This document shows positions 1-12,363 of a stretch of 64,000 bases of DNA, piece by piece; positions within the stretch are counted from its first letter, which is position 1, and each line of letters opens with the position of its first letter. The position numbers were made by a program, and so were the translations under genes. The notes under the pieces are model-generated. The model was not told the DNA's origin, made no database searches, and saw only the letters and a list, made by a program, of their open reading frames with translations. Origin of the DNA: Acanthornis magna (Eukaryota; Chordata; Aves; Passeriformes; Acanthizidae); the NCBI GenBank assembly GCA_036785705.1, contig JAWUZG010000029.1, positions 12,229,501-12,293,500 of the forward strand. The letters run 5' to 3'.

Positions 1-992
1 TGCTTCAAGTTAATGCTGCCAAGAATTCCATAGGCTTCATGCCACTTTAGCAATTTTCCCCATAATCTAAACTTTTGTATTATGAAACAAGTTACTTTGT
101 ATTAGGTTAAGAAAGTGAGCTTAGAGGAAGGATTTAAATTTCCTGACAAATTTATTCTTAGTGTATAATTTATTTATTAGGCAAAGATTTAAAAATAAAT
201 GTTTCAGAACTTGGTTTACAGTGGATTTGTGAAAGTATGATTTAGCATGCGTTTGGATGGAGAGCTGCATTTCCTGCATGATAAATCACATCAAGCTCTC
301 AGAATGAGAGATATATGCTTAATTGATTATTATTTTGCTTCCTTGGGTTTTAGTTATACTTGACATGTCAGATTTGCAAGCCAATCAAGAGATTAGAACA
401 TCTCTTGGGATTCAAATTTATCAAAGCCTGTGCTTAACTTGGAGCAAATGGAAGTACTCTGTTCAAAATCATCAGGGAAATTAGCAGGCTTTTGAACTTC
501 CTGGTATGAGGCCCTTCACTATATTATACTTTTCCTTTATGCAGCTATCTGCAACAACTGAATTACCTGGGACCAACAAATAATAGGAGTTCAAACTGGG
601 ACAGTGACCCTTACTTTTCATCTCACTAACACTGATCATTGAAATTGCCAACTATCAACCACATAATCCAGTCAAATTCAGGAGGGGAATGGGGAAAGGT
701 GGGGAAATTATTTGTTTGCTGAAATCAAAAAAGAAAACAAAACAAAAGCCTTACTTCAGAAATAGTAAGAGCCCCTGCTGAAGTTAAAGGAAGCACTCAT
801 TCCACAGGCAAAGCAAGAAAGGCTTCATCAGAAAATTTTAACAGGCATCAAAGAGCAGAAAACAGAGAAGATTGAAGACTTGCTGATGAATATGCACAGT
901 TGTTTTACATATAAAGATTAGCACAAGGGCCTGAACTCAGTCATGCAAAAGAAGAGGTAGTATACAAGGTGATGATCTAATCAGGTTCTTAC
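1..992 (-). other. ELMO1 intron after coding exon 6 (partial)
   Basis: This is AT-rich intronic sequence. I searched the minus strand by eye for the expected next exon and did not find it. No repeat family was recognised here. Confidence 0.85.
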
Positions 993-1028
993 CAGGGCTT
1001 CATTATCTTCTGCAGTTTCTGATATCGT
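993..1028 (-). CDS. ELMO1: ELMO1 coding exon 6 (residues 138-150, 36 nt)
   Basis: This short exon completes Glu138 and encodes RYQKLQKIMKP plus the first two bases of Cys150. The acceptor is TTTTGCAG (1036-1029) and the donor is GTAAGA (992-987). It is 36 nt long with phase 2 on both sides, so its inclusion or skipping keeps the frame. The segment is present in human ELMO1 as recalled and is shorter and unrelated in ELMO2, so it marks a paralog-specific loop in the armadillo-like region. The next exon (expected to start with FGDMLSF) is not in positions 1-992. Confidence 0.94.
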
Positions 1029-4000
1029 CTGCAAAATTAAAACTTGCATGTGAGGAAAAATGCTTTAAAACATCTGTACTCTACTTACTGCATACACCAC
1101 CCCCCATACTTGAATCATAAAATTCACATACAGGCATACAATCAGAGGCAGTAAATAGCTAACAATTTGCTGTGAACAGAAACAGTTCAGTAACTGGTAA
1201 AGAACACTCCAAACTAATTTCAAATATTTGTTAAGAATACTTGTGTTAACTTCTGTTAGGAAAAAAGTGTATCCAGACATTCTAAATTAGTAAAGAATTT
1301 TTGTAAAAAGCCTTTGGTACAAAACAATAAAGGTTTACACATTAAGCATCTTCTGTCCTGTTTCAATGACATTGTAGCCTGTTGCCTGGAGAACATTTTA
1401 TTTACTTGCAATCTCCACCACTAATGCTGATGTCAGAGTCATCAGCATTGTTGAAAGTTGCATAGTTAGGATCAACGTAAACCAAAATCGTGACCATCTC
1501 AGTTCAGGGAAAAGTTTTCTGTTGGCTTTGAAGCATGGCAAATAATTTACCCTGGGTTTTTTGCCACACAGTTACTTTTACCAGAAGCTATGGCATCATA
1601 CTAGTATATTTAAGAAACTGAAAGCCAAGTATCAAGGGGATGAAGGGGGGAGAAAAAAGAAAATTGCATTTAAAAGCTATAACCCACTAATCTCAGTGTG
1701 CAAGTCAAACTCCTGCTAATTACTGGGTTCAGAACAGCTGATTCAGAGCTGCTACTAAACAAGCTGAAGAAAGAGACTATCAGTTGTAAAAATGTTACCA
1801 AAGATAGAGAACTTCTTTATAAAACACCACTTAAACATTGAAAAAAAATAAGGGCACTAGATAGAACTTTTAAAAATTCCATCTCCTACTTAACCCTTTC
1901 TTGTGTCTCCTAAATCTATTTCACAGGTTTTTTTTTCAGAGGATTGGCTGCAGTTCCACACTGGGCAGACTAGTGTTCAAAATGACAATTAAGAGGCCCC
2001 TCCTTCCTTTCTGCACCTCCTCCCCAGATCTTCCCCTTTTACCTTTCCCTCACAGCAAGCTGCACAGCAATGTCATTCAGCTCGCAAAAGCTCCAGGACT
2101 ACAAGCTCTCCAATCACTGATCCAATTCTCTTAATTCTCTCCCAGAATGTGGCTATGGCTTTGGGTTTTTTTTCCTTTTGGTAAAGCAGTAATTCCTCCC
2201 ACCTTTTCAAGAGGGACCAGTCTCAAGGAGGGCAGCTTTTGGGCTGGCTTCTGTAACCATCAGTGGAGAAAACACAGAGAGCATCACAGGAGCAGTGATT
2301 TGAAGTCCTTCTCTGCCAGCTGTGAGCTGCAATACTCATGCCTGAAGATAGTGCTGGCACAGTTTACCATGTATCCAAGCACAGCCTGGGCTAAAGCCTA
2401 ACTCAAATTAGTCAAGTGACAAGATTTTCTTCTTGGATTTCATGGCTTTGGTTCTTTTATGCTACAACATCTATGTGTGTAGCCAATAATAATGAATAAA
2501 CAAAAAGCACCCCGATGATCAGACAGCCTTAAAAGCAGGAGAAAACACCCTCAATATGTTTTCATGAGCAGTAAAATTCAAAACATTTTCCATAGTAGGA
2601 AATCCAAGCTTCAGCAGAATGTCTCTCCTGTGCTCCTATGCTGTGGCAGATTCTGCTAAACCACCAAGAGCAATCACCACCATAAATGTGTTTTGTCATC
2701 TCCCAAATGTGCATGGATCCTTGCAGCCTTGGGCTGCACATCTCAACCAAACTTCATAGCATTCTTCCAAAGCCAGTTTTTGAAATAGCTGCTTTTCTTC
2801 CAGGTGCTGACTTTGGCTAAGCAGCAAACAAACTTGAAATAAGGCTGTGAATTTCTGATAGAGAAACAAGCATGGTGTTTGCAAACTAGTTCCACTTCAA
2901 AGGACAGACTCTGTTTTGCCAGAGAATTTTCACAACAGGTTCTAATCAGGAATATTTTCTCCATGACTGAGACAAGGATTAGAGAGCAAACACCTGAGTC
3001 CTAGAATAAAACATTTAGACAGCAACTCTCTTAGCATTTACGGAACTCTTATCCATATTGAGTTAATCAGCAATCAGTAAACTTGAGGTCAGGAAGTGTG
3101 CAAAGTAAAAGAAAATATAAATTTAGAATAATGTGCAGAAATAATTGAATTATATAACACTTTTCTGGTGAAGCAATACAATGACAGAAAATTTTTACTT
3201 CAGAGGAAAGATAGTCATTGTATGAAATCAAATAATTTCTACTGATTTTTGTTGCTTTGATGTGTCTAGAGCAGCCATCCATCTAGGACATCAAATGTTG
3301 CAACAACACATGATTATAGATTGACTTCTACCACTGAAGATGTGGATGCAGGCAGTTCTCCAAAGCAATATATGCTATTTTCATCCATCATCAAACCAAA
3401 ATATAATAGAGAAGGACTCGGAATGAGCAGGAGTTCCTCTCATATTCACACATCATGCTAAAGTCACGAAGGGGGAGCCAAACTAGTTTGTCCAACAAGT
3501 CAGCCTGGAAGGGAACTACGTACAGTGTGCCACATCCATCAGCTTTCCTCTTTCTACATATACATAACTGTTGTTTCTTCCAGAGCGCTGACTCTGTGAT
3601 AGCAACCAAACAGCTCTGTAAACCCCGTCTTTGTGTGTTACCAAGGTATGGTCAAAAAGGCTGAAAGCCTTACTGATTTAGACACTGTAAGTAGCTCAGT
3701 ACTGGTTTATTTGTTTGCTTTTTTAAAAAAAACCCATCCCTCATTTGCACTTGCACAAATCAGAACAAAACCACAGCCAAAAAACAAATGTTATAAGGGC
3801 AAATTGAATAGCAATTGTAAAAGGTTGAGATTCTATAGTGGTGAAAGACAAAACCAGCGATTTTTACTCAGGCAGAAATCTCAAAACAAATGCCAACATC
3901 ATGCAAAATAAACATGAATGACAAGTTACCAGGTTAGACATTTTGCTACCAAAATATGTTCCCTGTTTGGCCTCAAAGGAACCTAGTGATACACTTCCAA

Positions 4001-5229
4001 ATGAACCCTGAAGAGAGGCAGTTCCCTTTGGACTTTCTCAAGCCACACAGCATTACTACTTGCTGAAATGCTGCAGGTTACCTCTTGAGCAGCTTCCAAT
4101 GGAAACCAGACTAGCAGGGACCTCACTAGATTAACTCTTATCTGTTCACGTGCCACAATTTCTGTACAAAGACTAAAGATACTCCAAATCTAAACCCCAG
4201 CTGGGGTAACCCACAGTGCACAGTAAAGGCTTGTCTGCACCGGGGCAAACAGCTAAAATGTCCCATTGTGGAAGCCAGCGTGGACCCACTGAAGCTAATG
4301 ATACCAGGAGCTAAAGCAGTCACACCACTTCAGCACAACAAATGTTTCTGAGCCTGCACCATTTGGACACGTGCAGAATTGTATAAAAGTACCACCGCGG
4401 ATAAAAATCTTTTCATGCAGTATGATCCCCGAGAAGGCCATTTCCAGCCTTCTGGAATGTGGAAGATGTTCATAAAAACTTCCTCCTCTTCAGACACAGA
4501 TGGGATGATGGATGAAAGACCTGCCAACTGCATTAAAGCACTATTTGGCTATTGCTTTTCAGGTGAACACAAGGATAACCCACAGTCTAGATAACAGGCA
4601 GTATTTAGGAATATGACAAGACAAATACAAGAGTACATATTTCTGGCTTCTGTTTGTAAAAGTTGTGGCTATTACAAGTACATGAAAGCTGGGAAACACT
4701 TTGACCTGGAATAAACTACAAAATTACTATTACTATTAAGTTACGCAGCAGCCCTCAGACTCCTCACAGCTACCATAACATCCCACAGCTACCACAGTCC
4801 AATAGACAAAAACATCCTGGAAAGTTTCAGAAGTGGAGATTTTAAGCTCTTCCCCTTATTTTTGCTGGTTTCTCAAATACTACAATTTTGTCTGAAGCTA
4901 GCAAAAAATAAATTCGTTTTGCCCACCTTGGTACTCTGGAGAATATTTGGAAATATAAAACCACTGCTGGAATTAACTCTTTTTGTAACATTTTACAAAA
5001 GAGGTTGCCAAACAAAACCCAGTAAAACTGTCTTCTCTCCTCATCCCTGTTCCTGTCAACAGGGTGTTGATATCACCATTTAAAAGGAGTCATTTAAATG
5101 TTAATATTCTGAAGCACAGGCAAAGTAAGGAAATCAAGGCTGGAGAAATAGCAGTTAGGATGGGGGAACCAGCAGCTCTCCCTCTCTTCCCTCCAAAAAT
5201 GTGATCTTTGATAGTTCCACCTTCAGATG

Positions 5230-5371
5230 ACCTTGAGATTGGCTCAATTGGTTAGAGCATGGTGTTAATAACACCAAAGTTGTGGGTTCAATCCCTGTAT
5301 GGCTGTTCACTCCAGAGTTGGACTTGATGATCCTTCTGGGTCCCTTCCAAGTGAGACGATTCTGTGATTTT
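5230..5371 (+). mobile_element. tRNA-Ile-derived SINE with CR1-like 3' tail (TguSINE1-like)
   Basis: The head resembles a tRNA-Ile(AAT): an A-box-like segment GGCTCAATTGGTTAGAGCAT (about 5240-5260), an anticodon stem-loop GGTG-TTAATAA-CACC with anticodon AAT, and a B box GGTTCAATCC at 5285-5294. It is followed by GAGTTGGACTTGATGATCC and CCCTTCCAA...GATTCTGTGAT, a CR1-type 3' end. Short tRNA-Ile heads joined to CR1 tails are the known structure of the songbird SINE TguSINE1, moved by CR1 machinery. The acceptor stem is degraded, so it is not a working tRNA gene. It lies antisense to ELMO1 in an intron. Confidence 0.82.
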
Positions 5372-6958
5372 ATCTAAAGCCTACAGTGTGCGTGCTTTGC
5401 ATATGTAAAGGATATAAGAAAAATTGTACTTGTGTGTGCTGAGAGGGAGGGTGTAATCCAAGCCTGAAGACTGATGGGGAAACAAACCCAAAATAGAGCA
5501 AGCAGGAGAAAAGTAAACCAACAAAAAAAGCTACTCCAGAAAAGAATCCTATTCCACCTTCTTTCTTTGTGAAAACTGCCCTGAAAGACGGGGCTGCAGC
5601 CCTTTCTCATTCTCCTGCTTTTACCACCTCCACAGTGGTATAGTAGGATTACCTGATTTTATATACTCTTTTGGATTTCTGCCTCATAGACAGTAGTCCC
5701 CCTCTCCCGACATTACAGAAGCACTAAGAAATGAAGATTACATAAAACCCCTGTTGGACAAGAATTGATTTTGGCAGCAATGTCAGATTAAGTAATCTAT
5801 GCTTCCAGGTGAAGCTTCACAGGAATAGTTGAGCCTGTTTAACAACCCTGTGCTTTCAAAAATACAAATTAATTTCCTCCCTCCATTGGCTGGCTGAGTT
5901 TCTGACAGTTTAGCAAATTAAATTGCATCACTGAGGAGTCAAATAAGCATTGGAGCTGAACCAGAGGGAGCAGGTACTACACAGCAGTAGCCAGGAAGGG
6001 TGGAAAAGCACTACTTTATATAGTGGCAAAAATCTACTAGCTTAGTATTGTTCATATCTTCTGAAAATTCATTTTCCATTTATCTAGCAAGTTGTGCTTG
6101 CACAACTCTTTTCTGGGGCAATGCTGTGAGCTCAATCAGGGAACTAAACTGGTTTAAGGAATATTGTATTAAAAGTAGCCTCTGCTGTCACTTTTCATAA
6201 CCTACACCAGTTTTCCACTCCAGCTTGGTGGAAACACTACTGGTATAATTCTCCAGATGAAGCAGGACAGGAACAAGTTACTGTGAGCAAGGGCAGCTTA
6301 AACGTTTTGACAGCACTGCTGAAATACTCATCAGACTGGGATGGAAAAAATCACCAGCAGGTATTTGAGCAACTGTCCCAAAAAGTGTGCTAAAGTCAGA
6401 ATAACTCCAAACCAATCTGTCTTCAGTTTTCCACTGGTCTGGTATACAGTATTATCTCTGTAAGACAAGTCAAGAGCTAGAATTTCACTGAACAATGCAA
6501 TTTGTCCTTAAAGCATGCACAGTTGATCTCTCAGAGACTTCCAGCTGTACAGCAGCCAACTCTGTGACTGGATGTGCTCAATAGAAGGCTCCTCTTAGTC
6601 AAGACATAAAACTCATACAAGTATACATTTATTTAGAAACTTACACAAACTCGATCTGGCTGCATTTATCATTTCCAGTAGGAAGATGGCAAAATTTAAC
6701 AACTATCACAATTAAAAGCAAGGCTTTTTTCTCCGATCTGCACACTAAGCAATTACAACTTTCTTATAATTAAAAGCAGGCTATCTGCAACCTTGGCCTA
6801 GCAGCATCAGCATGTTCCTGTGCCATGGCTGTACAATAACAAAGATGCTCAGAACAGCCTCATCAATGAAGCAGCTATCGGGAGAAAAATCTTCTGAACA
6901 GCAGCAGAATCAATTCTGTTCTGGTTACTGTAAAGACAGCTAGGCTTAGCATAGTCTC

Positions 6959-6974
6959 TTTTTTTTTTTTTTTT
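6959..6974. repeat. T16 homopolymer
   Basis: An uninterrupted run of 16 T on the plus strand (poly-A in the ELMO1 transcript). It has no flanking retroposon body that I can recognise. Confidence 0.9.
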
Positions 6975-9900
6975 GGCAGAAACTGCATTATTTCAGCCAA
7001 ATGGCAAGTCATAGAGATCAGGACAATGCCAATTTAAAAAATGCTGAAAATTCTGCATAGGCCTTCCTCCGTTCCCTCACAGTCATGAGATCACCCTTAT
7101 TATTACTAATAGTAACAAAAATAAATACAGATTCCTTTTATCAACTCTTTACTCTTTCAATATTTACAGCGTGTGAATTACGTTTTGTTTTTCTTGCTTT
7201 ATGAGGCACTATGAGGAATTTTTTTCCTTCTAAGGAAGGCTGAGAGTCTGTCCCAGTCACACAACTTTTCTGACATATCAAGAAAGAAACCCCACAACTT
7301 TAGCAGTCTTCTGCTTAAACAGAAAGACTATCTGTACAGACATGATTTTCTTAAACTCAAGTTCTAGGCTTGACTACGGAATACAGCTCTGAATGAGCGA
7401 ACTACGTTATCGCAGAGGAGGTAGCAAGAAGACATGATTCTTTCTTCCAGCTTGGTTCCTGAACATATTTTTTTATCAGTCATTATGATGTCTAGGACTC
7501 AGCAGCATTGCTCACTTTCTGTCCCATTTTAGTGCATTGCCCTCTGAGTGGGGAATGGAAGCAGCACACTCTTACACTTCCCCTTTAGACTGTAAATTCA
7601 AGCAGACGGACTGCACAGTCAGCTCCTCTTAACTAGGCATGGACTGGCTTCAGAAAAAAAGTTTAGCATTAGGAGTTCTATGGAAATCTCTTTCTGAAAA
7701 GTCTCAGAAAGAAAAATAGGTGCGGGGACACACCCAGCCCACTCTGATGATACAAATGCACAGCCAGAGAAATGATCGGACATCATGGATAATTATAGAA
7801 TGGAAGCATCATTTACTTGTTCTTCATGACCTAACTTGTCTTGTGGTCTCTTCTGTAATTTATAGCTCACCCCAACCCTAAAAATAAAACATAAAACTGT
7901 TTTTTTTTCTTTTTCAGTTTATAAGACTGAAATGCTGTGGAAGCAAGAATGAGCCTGAAGGAAAAACAAGATAAGCCGTCTCAATCAACAAGATCAAGAT
8001 ACATGTGGACAGTTTCTGAGACATTTAATCTCTCCTGATATAAATATATTCATATTGACAAGATGCATTCTCAGCTTTGCTAGGGCCATGCACACCCTAC
8101 AATCTGCCTGCCACCAACACCTGTGGCTTTGTCCTTGCACACATCATGCCTACAGTTCTCTATTCTCTGACACACTCTAATTTTCTTCAATTCAGGAATA
8201 TAACATATGGAAAACTAACTAGGAAACACTATTCTTGTCAACTTTTTATATTACTACTTATTTTCATCACCTACAAAATGAAGCAGAAGTAACTAGAAAC
8301 CCAGGGATTTACATTCTCTTACTCCGGTCACTGTACTTTTATAGTCATCAGCTTCACTGAAATAGTGACTAAGTAGCCCAAGAAACAAAGCCAACTGTAA
8401 ATAAAACATAGGCCTCTTCCTTAGTGAAAGTTATATAAAAAGATGGAGTCTTATTTTCCAGAGTCTACCCACTAAAACTTAATTACACTCTCAAATTATA
8501 ACTTAAGAGCTGCCTCAAACATGAATTCCATGTGCAAAGAAAACCTCAGAGCAACTTTGCACTGAGCATGATGGTACTTCTAATGAGCACTCCCTGGCCC
8601 TTTGGGGAAAATAGAGAATAAAGCTTGAATTAACAAAATTCATCGATTTCTAGCACAGCTGCAGCACACCATGAACAGAGGCGCCACTCAGCCTGGGCTT
8701 ACAGATGTAGGGCTGTTCGCAGCTGCACTAACCCATGGGCAGCTGGCACAGCGCACAGAGGGGATCCCTGCAGAACAGCAGCAGCCACCCCACAGGTTAT
8801 ATCCCATTCCTGTTCTCCCAGAGTCTTAGTGCCAGTCCCCAGGGTGCGATACAAGGCAGGGACAGCCACCACCCTCACACTGTTTCACAGCACAACTGCT
8901 CTCAGGCTGTGGCTCAGTGACACACCTGGGCCAATAGAATGTTCTGCTGCCACAGAAAAAGGGCTTTTTCTGCATCCACTCATGACCACTTCCTCTCTTG
9001 TTTCTTCAAGTCCTTAACTGAGCAGAAAACTGACTCTAGACAGCTAGTTGTCTAATAGAATCATGTACTTTGCAATAAGTTAACAGGCTGGATTGCCTTT
9101 GTGAAGCAGTCAGACACCAGAACCAGATCCTGGAAGAAAGCAGGACTGGGATGAAGAACAGGGATTAGCACACAAGAAAAGGGAGAAGAGGGCTGGGAGC
9201 TGGACCATCTCTCAGCAGCCTCAAGCCATTAGGTTTGTCTCAGCTGTATGGGTGAGTCACAGCCTTGTTCAAACAAGGCTGGCTCTACAGGAGTAGCACC
9301 GAGGTGGTTAAGAAAACTCCATGGTAAAGATATACTTTAAATGTATCTTTATAAATATATTGTCTTCTAAAACTGGGCTGTGAAATAAGTTTCTGCCCCA
9401 CCCAGAAGTTTTTGGCTCCTCATTCCTCCTCTAATACCTGCCCCTGCCCTTTATAATGTTAATATAGTTGTTTGTGCAGGTTCACCTATGGACACTGAAA
9501 TGACCATGGGCAAGTACAGGTGCAGGCAAAGGGGAGAGAAGAGCTTTTTGTTCTGAAGCATTTTGGTGACCTGGCCAGTTGCACAGGCCACAAGGCCACA
9601 TTGCTGAGGGTGCTGAGCCTAGGGTGAGAGCTAACGGTGAGGAAGCCTTCAATTTGATTTATCTGTTCAGTGAGCATCTGGGACCTCTTATTAGCAGTAG
9701 TGCAGAGAGCCCAAGCAAAAACAGGAAGAGAGAACATAAGAGGACAACTGACTGACTCCAGTTGCCTTTCTTTGACAGCCTAGGGCACTAAATGAAAAAA
9801 AAAGTTTACTTTCTTTCTTTTGAGGAAGTAGTTTGTCTGTTGGCTTAGTGTGCTGACACATCAGTGAGGGACAGACCCTGATGAGAGGGAACAGATTCAG

Positions 9901-12193
9901 TACCTTTAAGTGAGATGAGAAAGGAAAGCAGCAGCACCGTGGCAGGCTTAGGCTGCTGTGCCTTTGCTCCTTTCATTAAATCCCAAGTTCCGTTAAATAT
10001 GCACTCATCAGCCAGTGATGCACAGTATAAATGCAGAAGGGAATGTACAGCACAGCGCAGATGTCCTTGGTTTACAACTCCCTTTGCAAAACCAGACTTG
10101 GAAAAACCTGACCTGCTGACACCCTCAGGAGCTGCAGAATGTCTAGGCTGCTGAACATGAAAGACTGCAGTGAGTACTGAGAGCTCATCAACACGTGAAG
10201 CTGCTGGAAATTCTTAGTGTCTGAGTCTTTGTCCAATGCCCAAACTCGAGAGTGTTTCTCCCCACAGACAGAAAGACTGATAAATACATTAGACAGGTAG
10301 ATCGATCAATGCATCTTCGATGACACATTACATCAGCTAAAAAGAAAAAATTTAAATCCCTCAAAATGCAAGCCACTTACAAAATAAAATAATAATAAAA
10401 AAAGGCAATAAACGCTGCTCATATGTTCAGTTTACAAGCCTGCTGTGTGGTTTGAAAACTTATACCATTGGTCAGGACTTATTACAGGGTATAATTTGTT
10501 AGGCAGTTCTTTCAACAGTAGTTCTGCCTTTAGTAGTTTCCCTCCCAAAAAGTTATTTTTAATCCAGACCAGTCTGCTACAGCTTGGTTCATCCCACAGC
10601 TACAAAACACCAGTACAAACACATCTGAAGGGCGAGGAGGCACTTGCCTTAGTGCAGCTAAAATAAATGCTTATAAAAAATGTTCCCTGTCTGCTTCAAT
10701 AGAAAATAAAGTGCTTTAGTTTAAATACCTTCTGCAGTGGAGCAAGTTAAACCATTTAACCTAAATAAAGTCATGACAAAATAAGCCACAAGGGCAGTGA
10801 CTGTTACTTTACCTGTGTTCCAATCTTTATAGGCATATGTGAGCCTTTCCATTTAGAATACCTTTCATGAGTACAGCAACTGTGCACATGTGCTTATATA
10901 AACTTAAACTTGTCTTGGCTTTTAAACTTAATTTGGTCCATAACAAATATCACATGAATATATGACAAGTTGACAAATTTGGTAACTAGAAGCATTTTTT
11001 TTTTTAACGTGGCATAACATGACGTGTGCCACAGACCACATCACTGCAGAAAATAAAGACGATAACCCCAAAATGCTGAAGATGAAACCATGAGCTTTTG
11101 GAAATCTAAAATATAGATGTAGTTAGACAATAAGGATTCAGAGTCAAATAAGCCATCAACCATATAATGGGCAGGGATCAGTGAGAGCATGCTTTTTCAC
11201 TGCCCAATCTATCGACTATTGGATTCTAAAAAGAAATTAATTTTTCTGTGGAAAATCCACAGTATATCTTGTGCAAGACCCTCAGAGACCATTTGTGCTC
11301 CTTTTCAAAGCCCACTTGCTACATTTGCTTTACCTCCTAACACTATTTACTTCCTTGAATCCAACAGAAGACTATCACATTTGTGAGAGGATTTGAACTG
11401 ATTTCAGTTTTTTTTCTCTCAGGAGACGGTGTGGGTATTGTTGATTTCTTCCTGCGTAGTAGAGCTTGACACTGGCTGCAAATCTCTTACTTGAAAGCAA
11501 ATGCCTACTCTCAGAACATAATTTAATAATGCAATAATCCAGTGGATATTTTTCCGCTGCACTGTCCACAGTAAGCCAATGGACACTTACTTTCTCTGGA
11601 CTATGGTCCTGAATTTCACCAATGATTAATTTTGGTAAGGTGTTCTGGTAAAGAATAAATGTATTTTTAGAGGTCAGCTTACAATTTCATGTCAAAACCC
11701 CCCACCACTATTTGAAAAATCCCATCCAGAATCAAAACAATAAAAAAATGGAAATAAAGTAAAGCAGTTTTTACACGTGTATTTTACCCCACGTGTTCGC
11801 AGTAACGTGAAATTTAAAACATAGTTTTCAGATGACATCACTTGAATATCAGCCTTCAAATATACTATCAATGGCTTACTGAAATTCCAATGAGTAGGGA
11901 AGAAACTAGGATCACAGTCTCCCAAAACTTTCTGGCATGGGGGGCGGTATTTGTGACTTCCTACTTTGCTCATCCCCAGTCCTGACCAGTTCAATGTTTA
12001 GGGGAAATTTAAAAAAAACAAACCAAAAAAACCTCATTGATAATTAATACACTATCTTAGCAACCCAGAACTCTCATGATATTCAATTTTACATAATTTT
12101 AAATCTGTATACAGAAATACTTCAGGGACCCAGAAAGTGAGCATGAAATCACCTCACATGGAAGTAACGTCATTGTTTAAGCAGAATACTTAC

Positions 12194-12363
12194 TCTGTGC
12201 CACTTTCAACCATTTGCGTTAGGAGGGAAATGCCATCCAGGTTTATAAATTCTTGGGCAAACGTAACATCCCGTGAGTAATTGGCTAAGTCTTTCAGTGC
12301 TTCTAACTTTGCATCCATACTAGAAGACTGGATCCTCTCATGGAGCTGCTGTGCATTTTGAGC
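12194..12363 (-). CDS. ELMO1: ELMO1 coding exon 5 (residues 82-138)
   Basis: This 170-nt exon is the longest coding exon in the window. It encodes AQNAQQLHERIQSSS through GISLLTQMVESGT plus two bases of Glu138. The acceptor is TTTCTCTCTCAG (12375-12364) and the donor is GTAAGTATTC (12193-12184). An ATG a few codons upstream of the acceptor in the same frame is intronic and is not a start. Residues 109-110 read Asn-Tyr where I recall Ser-Leu in human. The exon forms the beginning of the helical armadillo-like repeats that follow the Ras-binding region and take part in ELMO autoinhibition. Confidence 0.97.

Larger units (their letters stand above)
1029..12193 (-). other. ELMO1 intron between coding exons 5 and 6
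   Basis: This intron of about 11.2 kb contains one tRNA-Ile/CR1-tailed SINE near 5.23-5.37 kb and a T16 run at 6959-6974. A moderately GC-rich stretch around 8.65-9.0 kb matches no family I know. Open frames here are all short and show no recognisable protein. Confidence 0.9.

Noticed and set aside
4150..4330. Possible old repeat (GCTTGTCTGCACCGGGGCAA...GTGGACCCACTGAAGC)
   Set aside because: It vaguely recalls ancient amniote dispersed repeats, but I could not name a family or define its ends.
5230..5310. Possible functional tRNA-Ile gene
   Set aside because: Acceptor stem and several conserved positions are degraded, and the sequence continues directly into a CR1-like tail. It is a SINE.
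11020..11035. CRE-like TGACGTG with short inverted repeat near 11.0 kb
   Set aside because: The motif is short and expected by chance several times in 64 kb; no other support.
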